64,000 nucleotides of DNA from Hordeum vulgare subsp. vulgare (taxonomy: Eukaryota; Streptophyta; Magnoliopsida; Poales; Poaceae): assembly GCF_904849725.1 (NCBI RefSeq), contig NC_058520.1, positions 345,647,670 to 345,711,669 on the forward strand, given 5' to 3'. The notes beneath the pieces were generated by a model. That model searched no databases. It had not been told where the DNA came from and worked only from the letters and a program-made list of their open reading frames with translations. Of this stretch, positions 21,765-34,628 are shown in pieces. The position numbers were made by a program, and so were the translations under genes. How positions within the stretch are numbered: position 1 is the first letter of the stretch; each line of letters starts with the position of its first letter.

Positions 21765-24700
21765 TGTGACAGCCCGAGACCGACGTTCCAGAAGATTCCC
21801 CCTTTATTCTGTTTTCGTCGTGTGTCTATTTTTATTTGTTGCATCATCATCGCATCATGTGCATCATCTACATTTCATCGGCATTCCGTTGCCGCCAGTT
21901 TTCAAACTTGCATCCCTTATTAGTTGCCGGTTCTTGTCGTTGCCCGTGTTGAGGCCGACCACACTCGCACGCGCCCACGGTATCATCAAAAACCTGGTTT
22001 TAAAAGTGTGTATAAAACTTTCTCTAATTGTGTTGAAAGTTGACGTGCGGTCTTACTTAGATGTAGGTAGGCCGCCTGCCAAATTTCGTCGCAACCGGAG
22101 TCCGTCTGGTAACCGAACGGTCGACCGTAGCGGCATCGTATTCGGTCTATCGTCGGACGTTTTGTCGGTGTTTTAAAATACGTTGCCAGGTGCCCCGTTT
22201 CCCTCTCTTCTCCGGCTAACCTACTCTACACGGCCACTTAGCCCGTCCCCCATTCGAGATTGTTCGATTTCGATCGCCCGGTTGAAACCGGGGCTAAATT
22301 CTGCAAACCCTAGCCCCTTTCCCTATAAAAACACCCCTCCCCTACCTATTTGGGCGGCCCCTAATACTTCTCGGATCCGTGCCCCATCTACCTGCAGCCG
22401 CCACCCCCAGTCTCTCTCCTGCTCCAGCCGTCGGCCCATGGGGCCCGATCTGAGCCCGCCCGAGCCCATCTCCGGCCTCCTCGAGCTCACTCCCATGGTA
22501 GGAGCGTCCCCAACCCCGAGCTTCCCCTCGTTGCGGCTTCCTGCACGTCGTGCTGGACTGCGCTGGAGCACGTCGCCCATCGTCGGATATCCAGCCCGCG
22601 CCAGCCGGCCTCGCCGGAGTAGGGCCGTCGTGCGGTCGACACCCATCGCCTGCCGTCGCCCCGCCCGGCTTTCCCCGTGCCTCCCTCCTCCTCCTCGAGT
22701 TTCCGCGCCGCTGCCTGCCGCTTCGTGTCGCCCCTAGCACCACCGCCTGCCGCCGCCGGCCAACCAGAGCGCCGCCGCCTGCCGGTGTGCCCCTCGGCTC
22801 CTCGCCGCCAACGCACGTTTGCCGCCAGGGACGTTGACCCCGAGCCGACCGCGCCTCCCCTCGATCCAGGGCATATTGGGAGCGGTGGCCAGCTGGGCTG
22901 CCTCCAGCGCCCGCTCCTGGCCGGCCTGCCAGCCTCACCCGTCCGCTTGGGCCGCCTCACCTGCGCTGGGCCGCACCAAGGCCCAGCTCTAGCGCCTAAC
23001 GTTGGCCCGAGCACCAGCGGAGCTCCTGGGCCCGAGCAGACCGCCTCCTCCTCTCCAGGTCTTTCTCCGCCCTAGGCCCAAGGTGAGCAGCCCGTCTATT
23101 CCCCGCCCCCGGCGAGGGTTAGTTATGTTGTGCCACTAGTTTCGGCCCGTTAGAATTTTAAAGGTTTTTCGGATTTAATTCATTTTCAGGGAGATTGCTA
23201 CATATTAAAACGCCCGTAGATAATTAGACGTGCGTCGGATCACGATGATTTATATATGTATCTTGTGTAGTTTTGCGCGTAGATTATGAATTTGCAACTT
23301 GCATGCATGTTTGAAATAGTTTGTCTTGCCATGTGCCTATTTTTGCGTGGTGTCTTATTAGGGTTTCGTCCTGTATTTATTTCCGTGCGCGTCCGGATTT
23401 CTCAAACCCCGCAGATAAAATGCTCATGTTTTTAGGGACCTTTTGCCATGGATTTTAGAGTAGTGTTTGCATATTTTTGCATATAGGTTCCGTCACTAGT
23501 TTAATATACCGTGTTTAGGACATAGTCTCGCATATTCGTGTGGCGTGATTTTTGTTTTGCAACCCCTCATGTTATATATGTTTTCCGGGGTAGAAAAATC
23601 CATAGAATTTAACTGTGCATTAGTTTTTAGCTATTGATCAAGTTAGTGCGCGTGATATTTTTCCATGTTGCCCTTTTGTTTATTTTGTGGGATATAATCC
23701 ATGCATGATATGTTGGAGTTGTCAACTAGAGATATGCCCTTGGATGTGCAGGCTAGCCTCTGGTAATTTTGGTTGCAATAGAAATCCATGTATAGGTGTG
23801 TTTTGCTTGCTCTCAACATGCTAGAAAATAGTGCTGATTTGTAGATGCTGAAATTTTTCTAAGTCTGAAATCTGTTATATTTTGTTGCTGTCTTTGCATG
23901 AGTTTATCTGGTGATCTGTAGCTCTTTCTAGGTTGGTGCAAGCGAGTTAGTTGTAGACTTTAGGATTCTCGAGCATGCTATAAATTTTCATGTCATTTGG
24001 AGTCGTGTAGCTTATGGTTTTGCTGCTATCGATATGATTTCAGATCGAAAACTGCACTTTCATAAACTTTGGTTTTCACTAAGTCTGAAACAGTGTGTGA
24101 GATGCCAGTTTGTGACTTCTTTTCCTAGTGATCCATGCTTCCATTCTAGGTGTTACTAGTTGTTTGTTGTAGTGCTTCTTGCCCTCTACCGTCTCATGCC
24201 TTGGTTGAGCACATTGGATTTGTGTAGCTCATAGTTGTGGGGTGTAGAAAATGCTATGTGGCTGATTTTTGCAGATTGTAGTGATTTCTTGTTTTGCTCG
24301 TAGTTGTTGAACCATTGCTCCGTTTTGACCGTGCCCTATATCAAACTTAATTAGAATCTCGTGTAGTTTCATTTTATCTTGATGGTTGTATGTTTTGAAA
24401 TTCTTGTGACGTCGTTGCACACATTTTGCATTCATGTCATCATATCTTGCGGTGTTCGTATCTTTTGAACCGTAGCTCCGTTGAAGATGTTCTCGATGTG
24501 TAAATTGATTGTAACGACGCGTAGAATCATGTGAACCTATTTATTTTTATGGTTAACAAACATTTAAACGTGTTAGTTCAGATCTGGACAGAAATATAAA
24601 TTAACATATGGGGTCATTTCGGAGATGCTATATGTCCTTTCCGACCTGATTTAAAGTGCTTAGATAGGTAGTTTAATTACGCTTCACCTCTTGCCATGTT

Positions 24701-26712
24701 TAACAACATTTAATATTGCCCTGTATCTAATCGGGATAGAACTAAATAATTCATATGTGGAGTTTCGTCAATATGCATCTCGTTGCATATTGAACTTTAC
24801 TTAATGTGTAGTGCTTCATTCTTGTGAATTGGCATGCCATGACTTGCATATGTTCAACCGTTCATGCATCATATGTGGTTTGCATCATGTCGTGCATATG
24901 CCGTGGTGAATATCGTGTGTTGATTCTTGTTTCCGGTTTGCTTCGTCTCGATAGAGTTCCGCAAGTGTGTCGGACCGTTCGACTACATCGGTTTGTCTGC
25001 TTCACGAAGTCGTTCTTCTTCCAAGCGGGATCTCAGGCAAGATGACAATTTCCCCAGATACCATTACTATCATTGCCATGCTAGTTTTACCGTTTCTATC
25101 ATTATTGTCTCATTGCCTACCACCTGTTAAATATCAGCCTCCTAACATTGCCATGAAAACCTTCAACCTGTTCATAACCTAGCAAACCACTGTTTGGCTA
25201 TGTTATCGCTTTCTTAACCATGTGTTAGCGTTGCTAGTTGCAGGTGCAGTTGCTTCCATGTGATAACATGGGCTCCTTGTTTTATCACCCTATTAAATGC
25301 TATTTAATTTAATGGACCTATATACTTGGTAAAAGGTGGAAGGCTTGGCCTTTCTGGCCTGGTGTTTTGTTGCACCTTTGCCCCTTAGTTTTGGCTACCG
25401 ATGTTATGTTCCATAACTGAGCGCTCCTATCACGATCGGGGTTGTTATGGGGACCCCCTTGATAATTCGTTTTAGATTAAAGCTGGTCTGGCAAGGCCCA
25501 ACATTGGTACTATATTTTCCCAACATAATAATTGTGTTAGTACTGAAATGCATAGGGAGTTAGCGCTACCCGAGGATTAATTCTACTTAATACATGGGGC
25601 CAGTGCTGGTCCAAAACAGAGTCGTTTGCGGGGCCAACCCGGGGCAACTCGGGAGATGTCTATCAGGCCACCGTACGCTGTGCTTATCCGTCGTGTCCTA
25701 AGAACGAGATACGCGGCTCCTATCGGGATCGTCGACACGCCGGGCGGCCTTGCCAGATTAGTTTTACCTTTGAAGAATGTCTTGTGCATCGGGATTCCAG
25801 TGATGCTTTGGGTAATCTCAGAGTTGAGGTTTTCGACTAAGGAGTCCGACGAGATCGCGAGTTTCGTGATTGAGGATTTCTATGCTGCTTGTGATAATTT
25901 GTGATGGATTAGTTGGAGCACCCCTGCAGGGTTAAATCTTTCGGAATGCCATGCTCGCGGTTATTTGGTAACGTGGAAACTTTGTTTAACACTGGTTCTA
26001 GATAACTTGAAGTTAACTTAATTAAAACATGCCAAGTGAGTGCGTAACCGTGAATGTCTCTTTCGTGAGTCCTTCTCCGATCGAGGACACGGTGGGGTTA
26101 TGTTTGACGTAAGTAGGTGTTCAGGATCATTCATACGATCATCAGTAGATCACGTCCGTTATGCGTAGATCTTCCCCCACTTATTCTTGCACTCGTAAGT
26201 TAGCCACCTCACATATGCTTAGTCACTTGCTGCAGCCTCACCACTTAACCATACCTCACCTATTAAGCTTTGCTAGTCTGGATACCTTTGGTAATGAGGT
26301 TGCCGAGTCCCCTGTGGCTCACAGATTACTACAACACCAGTTGTAGGTACAGGTAAAGGTTACTTGACGCGAGCGCGTTGATTGTCCATTTGGAGTTGCT
26401 TCTTCTTCTTCTTCATCGATCTAGGATGGGTTCCACGCCGGCAGCCTGGGATAGCAAGGATGGACGTCGTTCTTCTTTTCTCGTTTGTTTTCATCCGTAG
26501 TGGGACCCTGCTCTTCTTCATGATGTTTATGTATTTTACTGATGTGACTCTGATGTAGCTTGTGGCGAGTGTAAGCCAATTTCCATATATCTCATCTTTT
26601 CAGTACATGTACTTGTAACAATATCCATTCTTGCGAAACAACGAGATGCGCTTCTATCCCTAACGAGGCCCTCGTGTCAAATTAAGGATAGGGTCGCATC
26701 TTGTGCGTTACA
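21765..26712 (+). repeat. Sukkula B 5' LTR
   Basis: Starts TGTGACAGCCCGAGACCGAC and ends GTGCGTTACA. The U3 is short; a TATA box (TATAAAA) is at 22324-22330. A very GC-rich leader (about 22340-23080) follows and ends in CCCAAG/GTGAGC at 23083, like a splice donor. After it, T-rich sequence runs to CTCGATAG/AGTT at 24954. Several long open frames in the GC-rich leader lie on both strands and are composition effects. Confidence 0.85.
22324..22330 (+). promoter_or_regulatory. TATA box of Sukkula B 5' LTR
   Basis: CCCTATAAAAACACCCC sits at a sharp AT-to-GC composition change and at the place expected for a promoter about 560 bases into the LTR. The matching part of the 3' LTR has been replaced. 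Confidence 0.65.
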
Positions 26713-29493
26713 AGTTGGTATCAGAGAAGTACCGACCTAGGAGCCCCCTTGATTGATCGAACTTGGCCGAGTCGAGTCTAGTGAAAAACTATTTTGAGTC
26801 TTAGTTATATCGGAGAGTAGGATTCTTTTTTCTCCTCATCTATGCTCTTGTGAGGTTTACGACTTAGGAATTTTAATTCTACTCCTCTTCTCACTCAAAA
26901 GTTTTTTAGGAGCACGCGGATATTTTTGGAATCTATATGATGTCTATGTGACGGAGTTCTGTCTTGGTGCCTCATGTCTGACTTGATTTCTTTCGGGGAG
27001 TTGAGCTCTAGGGGATTCTCGAGCACATCACTATCATTCAGATTTCTTAGTATCTCAGGACGAAGGATGTTCGAAATTGCTTCAATTCTAGTAGTGGCGA
27101 GAGGAGTACGGCTTCCCCAGTACAGGTGCACAGAGTTCCGGATGTATCACCATACTTTGTATCGTTGTGATTACAAGTATCTGAGATAGATGAGGTTCCG
27201 AGATTCTGGTTATGTGTTGACGGATGTGATACACTGGACGGGTTAGTATTGGAGTTGAGTGATATATTACTCCTTGTATCCGTGGACCAAATTGCATGAC
27301 CAGAAATTTCGGGAGTTCTTAGGTGGGAATTCAAGTAGTTACTTATAGGACAATGTTCCAACAAATGCATGATGTTAGGTTGTGGTTCAACATCTAATGG
27401 ATTTGTTTGTTGACGGTCGACTTACAGCGGTTCTCGTTGTGTCTTAAAGAGTCCTTGTAGCTAGCTACGACTCGAGGATGCTTCGTATGTCGTGTGCACT
27501 GCCTTGCACAGGATGGCTACTGTAAGGATCGAGCCCATGCGATCCTGTCCACGAAAATATCGGATGAAATCTCTCTCATGAATTTGTTCTGGCTTGTTTC
27601 GTAAGCAGCATTCTTTGTTTTGTTGGATTATGGTAATTCAAGTTGCTTCAATGTCAAGCGGTGATTTCAGACCTTTCCCAACTGGTGTTCTCATATTTTT
27701 ATGAGAGTGCAAGTCCTTTTGATTAATCAATTGTCATATCATTTCCTTTTCAACCGGAGTCATCGTGTCAATTCTTTTCAACCGGTGTGCTTCCCTTCAA
27801 GTGAATTCAATCCTCTCCAATTTTGCAAGATCAATCTCTCTTTTCTTTCCAAAGTTCATCTCATCTGTCCCAAGTTGTCTTTGTTTTTCCCCGCCCTCCC
27901 ACCCTTTTTCTTCAATGATTGGATTTCATCCTGGTGCATTTCATTTCGTTGTTGCTTCCGTTATCTTTTCTTTTCTCTCATATCCGGTGATTCATTGGGA
28001 AGATTCTCAGGAGTTCTAGTTCATCATTTCTTCATTCTTGTCATCTTTTCCGATGAATTCAATTCAGCTATCCGTGTCATCATATCCTTTTCATCCTTGT
28101 AATTCTTTCCCATGTTGGAAATTCTTATCGGCCTATCTTGTTATTCGTTCCTCTCTTTTCTATCCGGAGTGTTGAAGATATCTGAGAAGTTCTTGTTTTC
28201 AATTCTTTCAATGGTTTCGAGGTGCTAACCTCATCAAGTTTTTCCTTATATCGGTGCAATCTCTCTTTTCTAATGAGTTGTTTCAACGGCGGTTTCTTTG
28301 AGTGGGCCCATAACCCACAGGTTCTTTCCCATGATCTTATCTCGCTCTTGTTATCTTTCTCAGGGATCTCTAATTCTTTCAACTATGACGTAAGTACGGA
28401 TTTTATCAGTCATATTCCCTCTTTAAGATCAATTTGAATTGTTTCTTGTCTTTGGCTCAACCTTTCATTCTTCGTTATTCCGGAGCGTCTCAGTAGTTCT
28501 TGGTGTTGTTTCTCGCATCATTTCAACTTGGAAGACCGAAGGAGTGGTTCTCTCAAGTCTTGCTCCATTCTTGTGAAGATTGTCATCTCAGCTTCGTGTT
28601 ATCCTCTCATTTGTTCCAATCATGAGTAATCTCTTTCTTGCTATCCGGTGCTTTTCTGAGTTGTTTTCAGTTCTCGATCCTCATAATTTTAGAAGATTCT
28701 TCGTTCTCAGCTTTCAGCTTTCATCCTCAATTCTTCTTAATTGTTGTCTCTTCGTTCGTCTCTCAATTATTCCGGTGCCTCATTCAAGTCTTCTGTTAGG
28801 TGGCTCATGATCTTTTCGTTCTCATGTATCTCCATTCATTCTTGTTATATCCCCATTCAATCCAATTCTTATTGGTGTGTCCATCAAGACTTCTTCAAGT
28901 TTGTGCTAATATCTCTCCTCAATCTTTTCAACAAGAATAAGTGGTACGCTAAATCCGTTGATTATCATCAATTAAACTTGATGAAGGATAAGCTTAACAT
29001 AATTCTTATTCTTGTTCATAGTGTTTTAAATTCTTCTTTTGGAGTGGCTCATGATATCAATTCTTTGTCTCAAGATGTTCTTCAAGATTCTTGTGGTAGT
29101 AGTTCTCATTTTCTTCTTCGTTCCCTCTTTCCAAGATCTAGTATATATTCTCTTGTTCCAGAGTTGTGGTGATGTTGCTCATTTGGGTCAATCATGTTGT
29201 TCCATCAAGATCATATTGTTCCCTTGTTCAATTTAGTTAGTTTGTTGTGAATTGTCTCAAGATCTGTCCATCTTATCGAATTTTTGTCCCCTTTTCCTAC
29301 CGAAGTGTTGCCGAAATTTTCTATGAATTCCTGCTCCTTTCTCATTTCATTCCTCATCGCTTTGCAACCTTCAAGGATCGTTGGTTTCACTCGTTTGTCA
29401 AAGAAGCGACTAAGTTTTACCTCTTGCTTTCTCTTCCTCTTCCCCTTTCATTCTTGGATCTCGGGTCGAGATCCTCTTGTAGTGTAGGAGAGT
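26713..29493 (+). other. Sukkula B internal domain, noncoding, 2.8 kb
   Basis: No gag or pol. It is T/C-rich on the sense strand and shares order and many motifs with 15118-18536, including recurring CCGG(A/T)G sites (for example near 27749, 27779, 27981, 28160, 28479, 28643, 28770). It ends with the purine-rich GTAGTGTAGGAGAGT before the 3' LTR. Part of it (about 27438-28064) also appears inside the 3' LTR. Confidence 0.8.
26715..26726 (+). promoter_or_regulatory. Sukkula B primer binding site, initiator tRNA-Met type
   Basis: TTGGTATCAGAG lies two bases after the 5' LTR end at 26712, as in Sukkula A. Confidence 0.88.
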
Positions 29494-29662
29494 TGTGACA
29501 GCCCGAGACCGACGTTCCAGAAGATTCCTCCTTTATTCCATTTTTGTCGTGTGTATATTTTTATTTGTCACATCATCATCGCATCATCCACATTGCATCG
29601 GCATTCCGTTGCCGCCAGTTTTCAAACTTGCATCCGTTATTAGTTGCCCGTTCTCGTCGTTG

Positions 29663-30287
29663 TGTCTTAAAGAGTCCTTGTAGCTGGCTATGACTCGGGG
29701 ACGCTTCGTATGTCATGTGCACTGCCTTGCACAGGATGGCTACTGTAAGGATCGAGCCCGTGCGATCCTGTCCATGAAAATATCAGACGAAATCTCTCTC
29801 ATGAATTTGTTCTGGCTTGTTTCGTAAGCCGCATCCTTTGGTTTGTTGGATTATGGTAATTCAAGTTGCTTCAATGTCAAGCGGTGATTTCAGACCTTTC
29901 CTAAGTGGTGTTCTCATATTTCTATGAGAGTGCTAATCCTTTTGATTAACCAATTGTCATATCAATTCCTTTTCAACCGGAGTCATCGTGTCAATTCTTT
30001 TCAACCGGTGTGCTTCCCTTCAAGTGAATTCAATCCACTCCAATTTTGCAAGATCAATCTCTCTTTTCTTTCCGGAGTTCATCTCATCTGTCCCAAGTTG
30101 TCTTTGTTTTTTCCTGCACTCCCACCCTTTTTCTTCAATGATTGGTTTTCATCCTGGTGCATTTCATTTCGTTGTTGCTTCCGTTATCTTTTCTTTTCTC
30201 TCATATCCGGTGATTCATTGGGAAGATTCTCATGAGTTCTAGTTCATCATTTCTTCATTCTTGTCATCTTTTCCGGTGAATTCAATT
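29663..30287 (+). other. Internal-domain patch inside the Sukkula B 3' LTR
   Basis: About 625 bases match internal sequence at about 27438-28064 with scattered, mostly transition, differences. They replace about 452 bases of LTR (equivalent to 21943-22394). Joints show microhomology: TCGTTG on the left (29657-29662) and CAGC on the right (30288-30291), each present in both parents. Confidence 0.85.
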
Positions 30288-32865
30288 CAGCCGCCACCCA
30301 CAGTCTCTCCTCCTCCAGCCGCAGGCCCATGGGGCCCGATCTAAGCCCGCCCGAGCCCATCTGGGCTCGGGACAACCGCCGGCCTCCCCGAGCTCACTCC
30401 CATGGCAGGAGCGTCCCCAACCCCGAGCTTCCCCTCGCTGCGGCTTCCTGCACGTAGTGCTGGACCGCGCCGGAGCACGTCGCCCCTCGCCAGAGATCCA
30501 GCCTGCGCCGGACGGCCTCGTCGGAGTAGGGCCGCCGCGCGGCCGACTCCAATCGTCTGCCATCGCGCCGCCCCGGCTTTCCCCGCGCCTCCCTGCTCCT
30601 CCTCGAGTTTTCGCGCCGCTGCGTGCCGCTTCGCGTCGCCCCTAGCACCACCGCCTCGCTTCGGCCACCCAGAGCGCCGCCACTTGCCGGCGTGCCCCTC
30701 GGCTCCTCGCCGACAACGCACGTTCGCCGCCAGGGACGCTGACCCCGAGCCGACCGCGCCTCCCCTCGATCCAGGGCAGATCGGGAGCGGTGGCCCGCTG
30801 GGCTGCCTCCAGCGCCCGCTCCTGGGTCGGCCTGCCAGCCTCACCCGCGCGCATGGGCCGCCTCACCCACGCTGGGCTGCGCAAAGGCCCAGCTCCAACG
30901 CCTCCCGTTGGCCCGAGCACCAGCGGAGCTCTTGGGCCCGAGCCGACCTCCTCCTCCTCTCTAGGCCTGCATGCGCCCTAGGCCCAAGGTGAGCAGCCCG
31001 TCTATTCCCTTCCCTGGCGAGAGTTAGTTATGTTGCGCCAGTAGTTTCGGCCCGTTAGAATTTTAAAGGTTTTTCGGATTTGATTCTTTTTCACGGAGAT
31101 TGCTAGATATTAAAAAGCCCGTAGATAATTAACCGTGCGTCAGATCGCGATGATTTATATATGTATCTTGTGTAGTTTTGCGCGTAGATTATGAATTTGC
31201 AACTTGCATCCATGTTTGAAATATTGTGTCTTGCCATGTGCCTAGTTTTGCGTGCTGTCTTATTAGGGTTTCGTCCCGTATTTATTTCCGTGCGTGACCG
31301 GATTGCTCAAACCCCGCAGATAAAATGCTCATGTTTTTAGGGACCTTTTGCCATGAATTTTATAGTGTTTGCATATTGTTGCATATAGGTTCCGTCAGTA
31401 GTTTATTATACCGTGTTTAGGACATAGTCTCACATATTCGTGTGGCGTGATTTTTGTTTTGCAGCCCCTCATGTTATATATGTTTTCCGGGGTAGAAAAA
31501 TCCATAGAATTTAACTGTGCATTTAGTTTTAGCTTTTGAGCAAGTTAGTGCGCGTGATATTTTGCCTTGTTGCCCTTTTGTTTATTTTGTGGGATTTAAT
31601 CCGTGCATGATATGATGGAGTTGTCAACCAGAGATATGCCCTTGGATGTGTAGGCTAGCCTCTGGTAATTTTTTTGCAATAGAAATCCATGTTTAGATGT
31701 GGTTTGCTTGCTCTCAATATGCTAGAAAATAGTGCTGATTTGTAGATGCTGAAATATTTCGAAGTCTGAAATCTGTTATATTTTGTTGTTGTCTTTGCAT
31801 GCGTTTATCTGGTGATCTGTAGCTCTTTTGAGGTTGGTGCAATGGAGTTAGTTGTAGACTTTAGGATTCCCTAGCATGCTGTAAATTTTCATGCCATTTA
31901 GAGTTGTGTAGCTTATGGTTTTTCTGCTGTCAATATGCCTTCAGATCGAAAACTGCACTTTCATAAACTGCGGTTTTCACTAAGTCTGAAACAGTGTGTG
32001 AGATGCCATTTTGTGACTTCTTTTCCTAGTGATCCATGCTTCCATGCTAGGTGTTACTAGTTGTTTGTTGTAGTGCTTCTTGCCCTCTACCTCTTCATTC
32101 CTTGGTTGAGCCTATTGTATTTGTGTAGCTCACAGTTGTGGGGTGTAGAAAATGCTATGTGGCTGATTTTGGCAGATTGTAGTGATTTCTTGTTTTGCTC
32201 GTAGTTGTTGAACCGTTGCTCCGTTTTGATCGTGTCCTATATGAAACTTGCTTAGAATCTCGTATAGTTTCATTTTATCTTGCTGGTTGTATGTTTTGAA
32301 ATGCTTGTGACGTCGTTGCACACATTTCGCATTCATGTCATCATATCTTGCGGTGTTCGTATCTTTTGAACCGTAGCTCCGTTGAAGATGTTCTCTATGT
32401 GTAAATTGATTGTAACGACGCGTAACTTCACGTGAACCTATTTATTTTGCTGGTTAACAAACATTTAAACGTGTTAGTTCAGATCTGGACAGAAATATAA
32501 ATTAATATATGGGGTCATTTTAGAGATGCTATATGTCGTTTCCGACCTCATTTAAAGTGCCTAGATAGGTAGTTTAATTACGCTTCACCTCTTTCCATGT
32601 TTAACAATATTTAATATTGTCGTGTATCTAATCGGGATAGAACTAAATAATTCGTATGTGAAGTTTCGTCAATATGCAACTCGTTGCATATTGAACTTCA
32701 CTTGATGTGTAGGGTTTGATTGTTGTGAATTGCCATGCATGACTTGCATATGTTCAACCGTTCATGCATCATATGTGGTTGCATCTTGTCGTGCATATGT
32801 CATGGTTAATATCGTGTGTTGATTCTTGTTTCCGGTTTGATTCGTCTCGATAGAGTTTCGCAAGC

Positions 32866-33039
32866 ATGTCGGATTGTGAGGACCCGTTCGACTACATGGG
32901 TTTGTCTGCTTCACGAAGTCGTTCTTCTTTCAAGCGGGATCTCAGGCAAGATGACCATTTCCCCAGATACCATTACTATCATTGCCATGCTAGTTTTACC
33001 GTTTCTATCGTTATTCTCTCGTTGTCTACCACATGTTAA
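32866..33039 (+). other. Candidate 57-codon small ORF in Sukkula LTR
   Basis: An ATG lies 12 bases after the acceptor-like TAG at 32853 and opens a 57-codon frame starting MSDCEDPFDYMGLSASRSR and containing KRDLRQDDHFPRYHYY. The same peptide is readable, with changes, in the other Sukkula LTRs here: near 24970-25120 (B 5'), 21053-21200 (A, with an in-frame 15-base deletion) and on the minus strand near 60460 and 60660 (C). The ATG itself exists only in this copy: C has GTG and A has GCT. It may be a remnant coding exon or chance conservation among related LTRs. No known domain recognised. Confidence 0.25.
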
Positions 33040-34623
33040 ATATCACCCTCCCAACATTGCCATGAAAACCTTCAACCTGTTCACAACCTAGAAATCCACT
33101 GTTTTGCTATGTTACCGCTTGCTTAACCATGTGTTAGTGTTGCTAGTTGCAGGTGCAGTTGCTTCCATGTGATAACCTTGGTTCCTTGTTATATCACCCT
33201 ATTAAATGCTATTTAATTTAATGCACCTATATACTTGCTAAAAGGTGGAAGGCTTGGCCTTTCTAGCCTGGTGTTTTGTTCTACCTTTGCCCCCTTACTT
33301 TCGGCTACCGGTGTTATGTTCCATAATTGAGCTCTCCTAACACGATCGGGGTTCTTATGGGGACCCCCTTGATAATTCGTTTTAGATTAAAGCTGGTCTG
33401 GCAAGGCCCAACATTGGTACTATATTTGCCCAATACAATAATTATGTTAATACTGAAATGCATAGGGAGTTAGCGCTATCCGAGGATTAATTCTACTAAA
33501 TACAAGGGGGTCAGTGCTGATGGTGCTGGTCCAAAATAGAGCCGTTTGCGGGGCCAACCCAGGGCAACTCGGGAGATGTCTATCAGGCCACCGTACGCTG
33601 TTCTTATCCGTCATGTCCTGAGACCGAGATACGCGGCTCCTATCGGGACCGTCGACACGTCAGGCGGCCTTGCCGGATCTGTTTTACTTTTGAAGAATGA
33701 CTTGTGCATCGGGATGTCAGTGATGCTTTGGTAGTCTCAAAGTTGAGGTTTTCCACTAAGGAGTCCGACGAGATCGCGAGTTTCGTGATCGAGGATTTCT
33801 ATGCGGCTTGTGGTATTTTGTGATGGATTAGTTGGAGCACCCTTCTAGGGTTAAATCTTTCGGAAAGCCTTGCCCGCGGTTATGTGGAAACTTTGTTTAA
33901 CACTGGTTCTAGATAACTAACATAACTTAATTAAAACATGTGAACTGAGTGCGTAACCGTGAGTGTATCTTTCGGGAGTCCTTCTCCGATCGAGGACACG
34001 GCGGGGTTATGTTTGGCGTAAGTAGGTGTTCACGATCATTCATTCGATCATCAGTAGATCACGTCCATTATACGTAGATCTTCCCCCACTTATTCTTGTA
34101 CTCATAAGTTAGCCACCTCACATATGCTTAGTCGCTTGCTGCAGCCTCACCACTTAAGCATACCTCACCTATTAAGCTTTGCTAGTCTTGATACCTTTGG
34201 AAATGAGATTCCCGAGTCCCCTGTGGCTCACAGATTACTACAACACCAGTTGCAGGTACAGGTAAAGGTTACTTGACGCGAGCGCGTTGATTGTTCATTT
34301 GGAGTTGCTACTTCTTCTTCTTCTTCATCGATCTAGGATGGTTTCCAGGCCGGCAGCCTGGGATAGCAAGGATGGATGTCGTTCTTCGTTTCTCGTTTGT
34401 TTTCGTTCGTAGTCGGACCCTGCTCTTTTTCATGATGTTTATGTATTGTACTGATGTGACTCTGATGTAGCTTGTGGCGAGTGTAAGCCAATTCCATATA
34501 TCTCATCTTTTCAAAACATGTACTTGTAACGATATCCATTCTTGCAAAACGATGAGATGCACTTCTATCCCTCATGAGGCCCTCGTGCCAAATTAAGGAT
34601 AGGGTCGCATCTTGGGCGTTACA

Positions 34624-34628
34624 ACCGT
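34624..34628. repeat. Target-site duplication ACCGT, right copy
   Basis: Matches 21760-21764. Confidence 0.92.

Larger units (their letters stand above)
21765..34623 (+). mobile_element. Complete Sukkula-type LARD ('B'), 12.86 kb
   Basis: Two long LTRs (21765-26712, 4948 bp; 29494-34623, 5130 bp) flank a 2.8-kb noncoding interior. The 5-bp duplication is ACCGT. It has inserted, in the same orientation, into an LTR of a relative (Sukkula A). The LTR end closely matches the Sukkula family as I remember it. The interior encodes no protein, so it would need trans-acting Gypsy proteins. The 3' LTR is rearranged (see 29663-30287). Confidence 0.87.
29494..34623 (+). repeat. Sukkula B 3' LTR, chimeric
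   Basis: The first ~170 bases and everything from about 30288 match the 5' LTR. Between them lies internal-domain sequence. The leader donor (CCCAAG/GTGAGC, GT at 30989) and acceptor (CTCGATAG/AGTT, ending 32853) are both kept. The TATA box region is missing, so this LTR should lack its usual promoter. Confidence 0.85.

Noticed and set aside
22183..23075. Long overlapping frames of 100-200 codons on both strands in the GC-rich Sukkula B leader
   Set aside because: They appear in all frames, are Pro/Arg/Ala-rich, change between the two LTRs and have no domain. GC-rich sequence has few stops.
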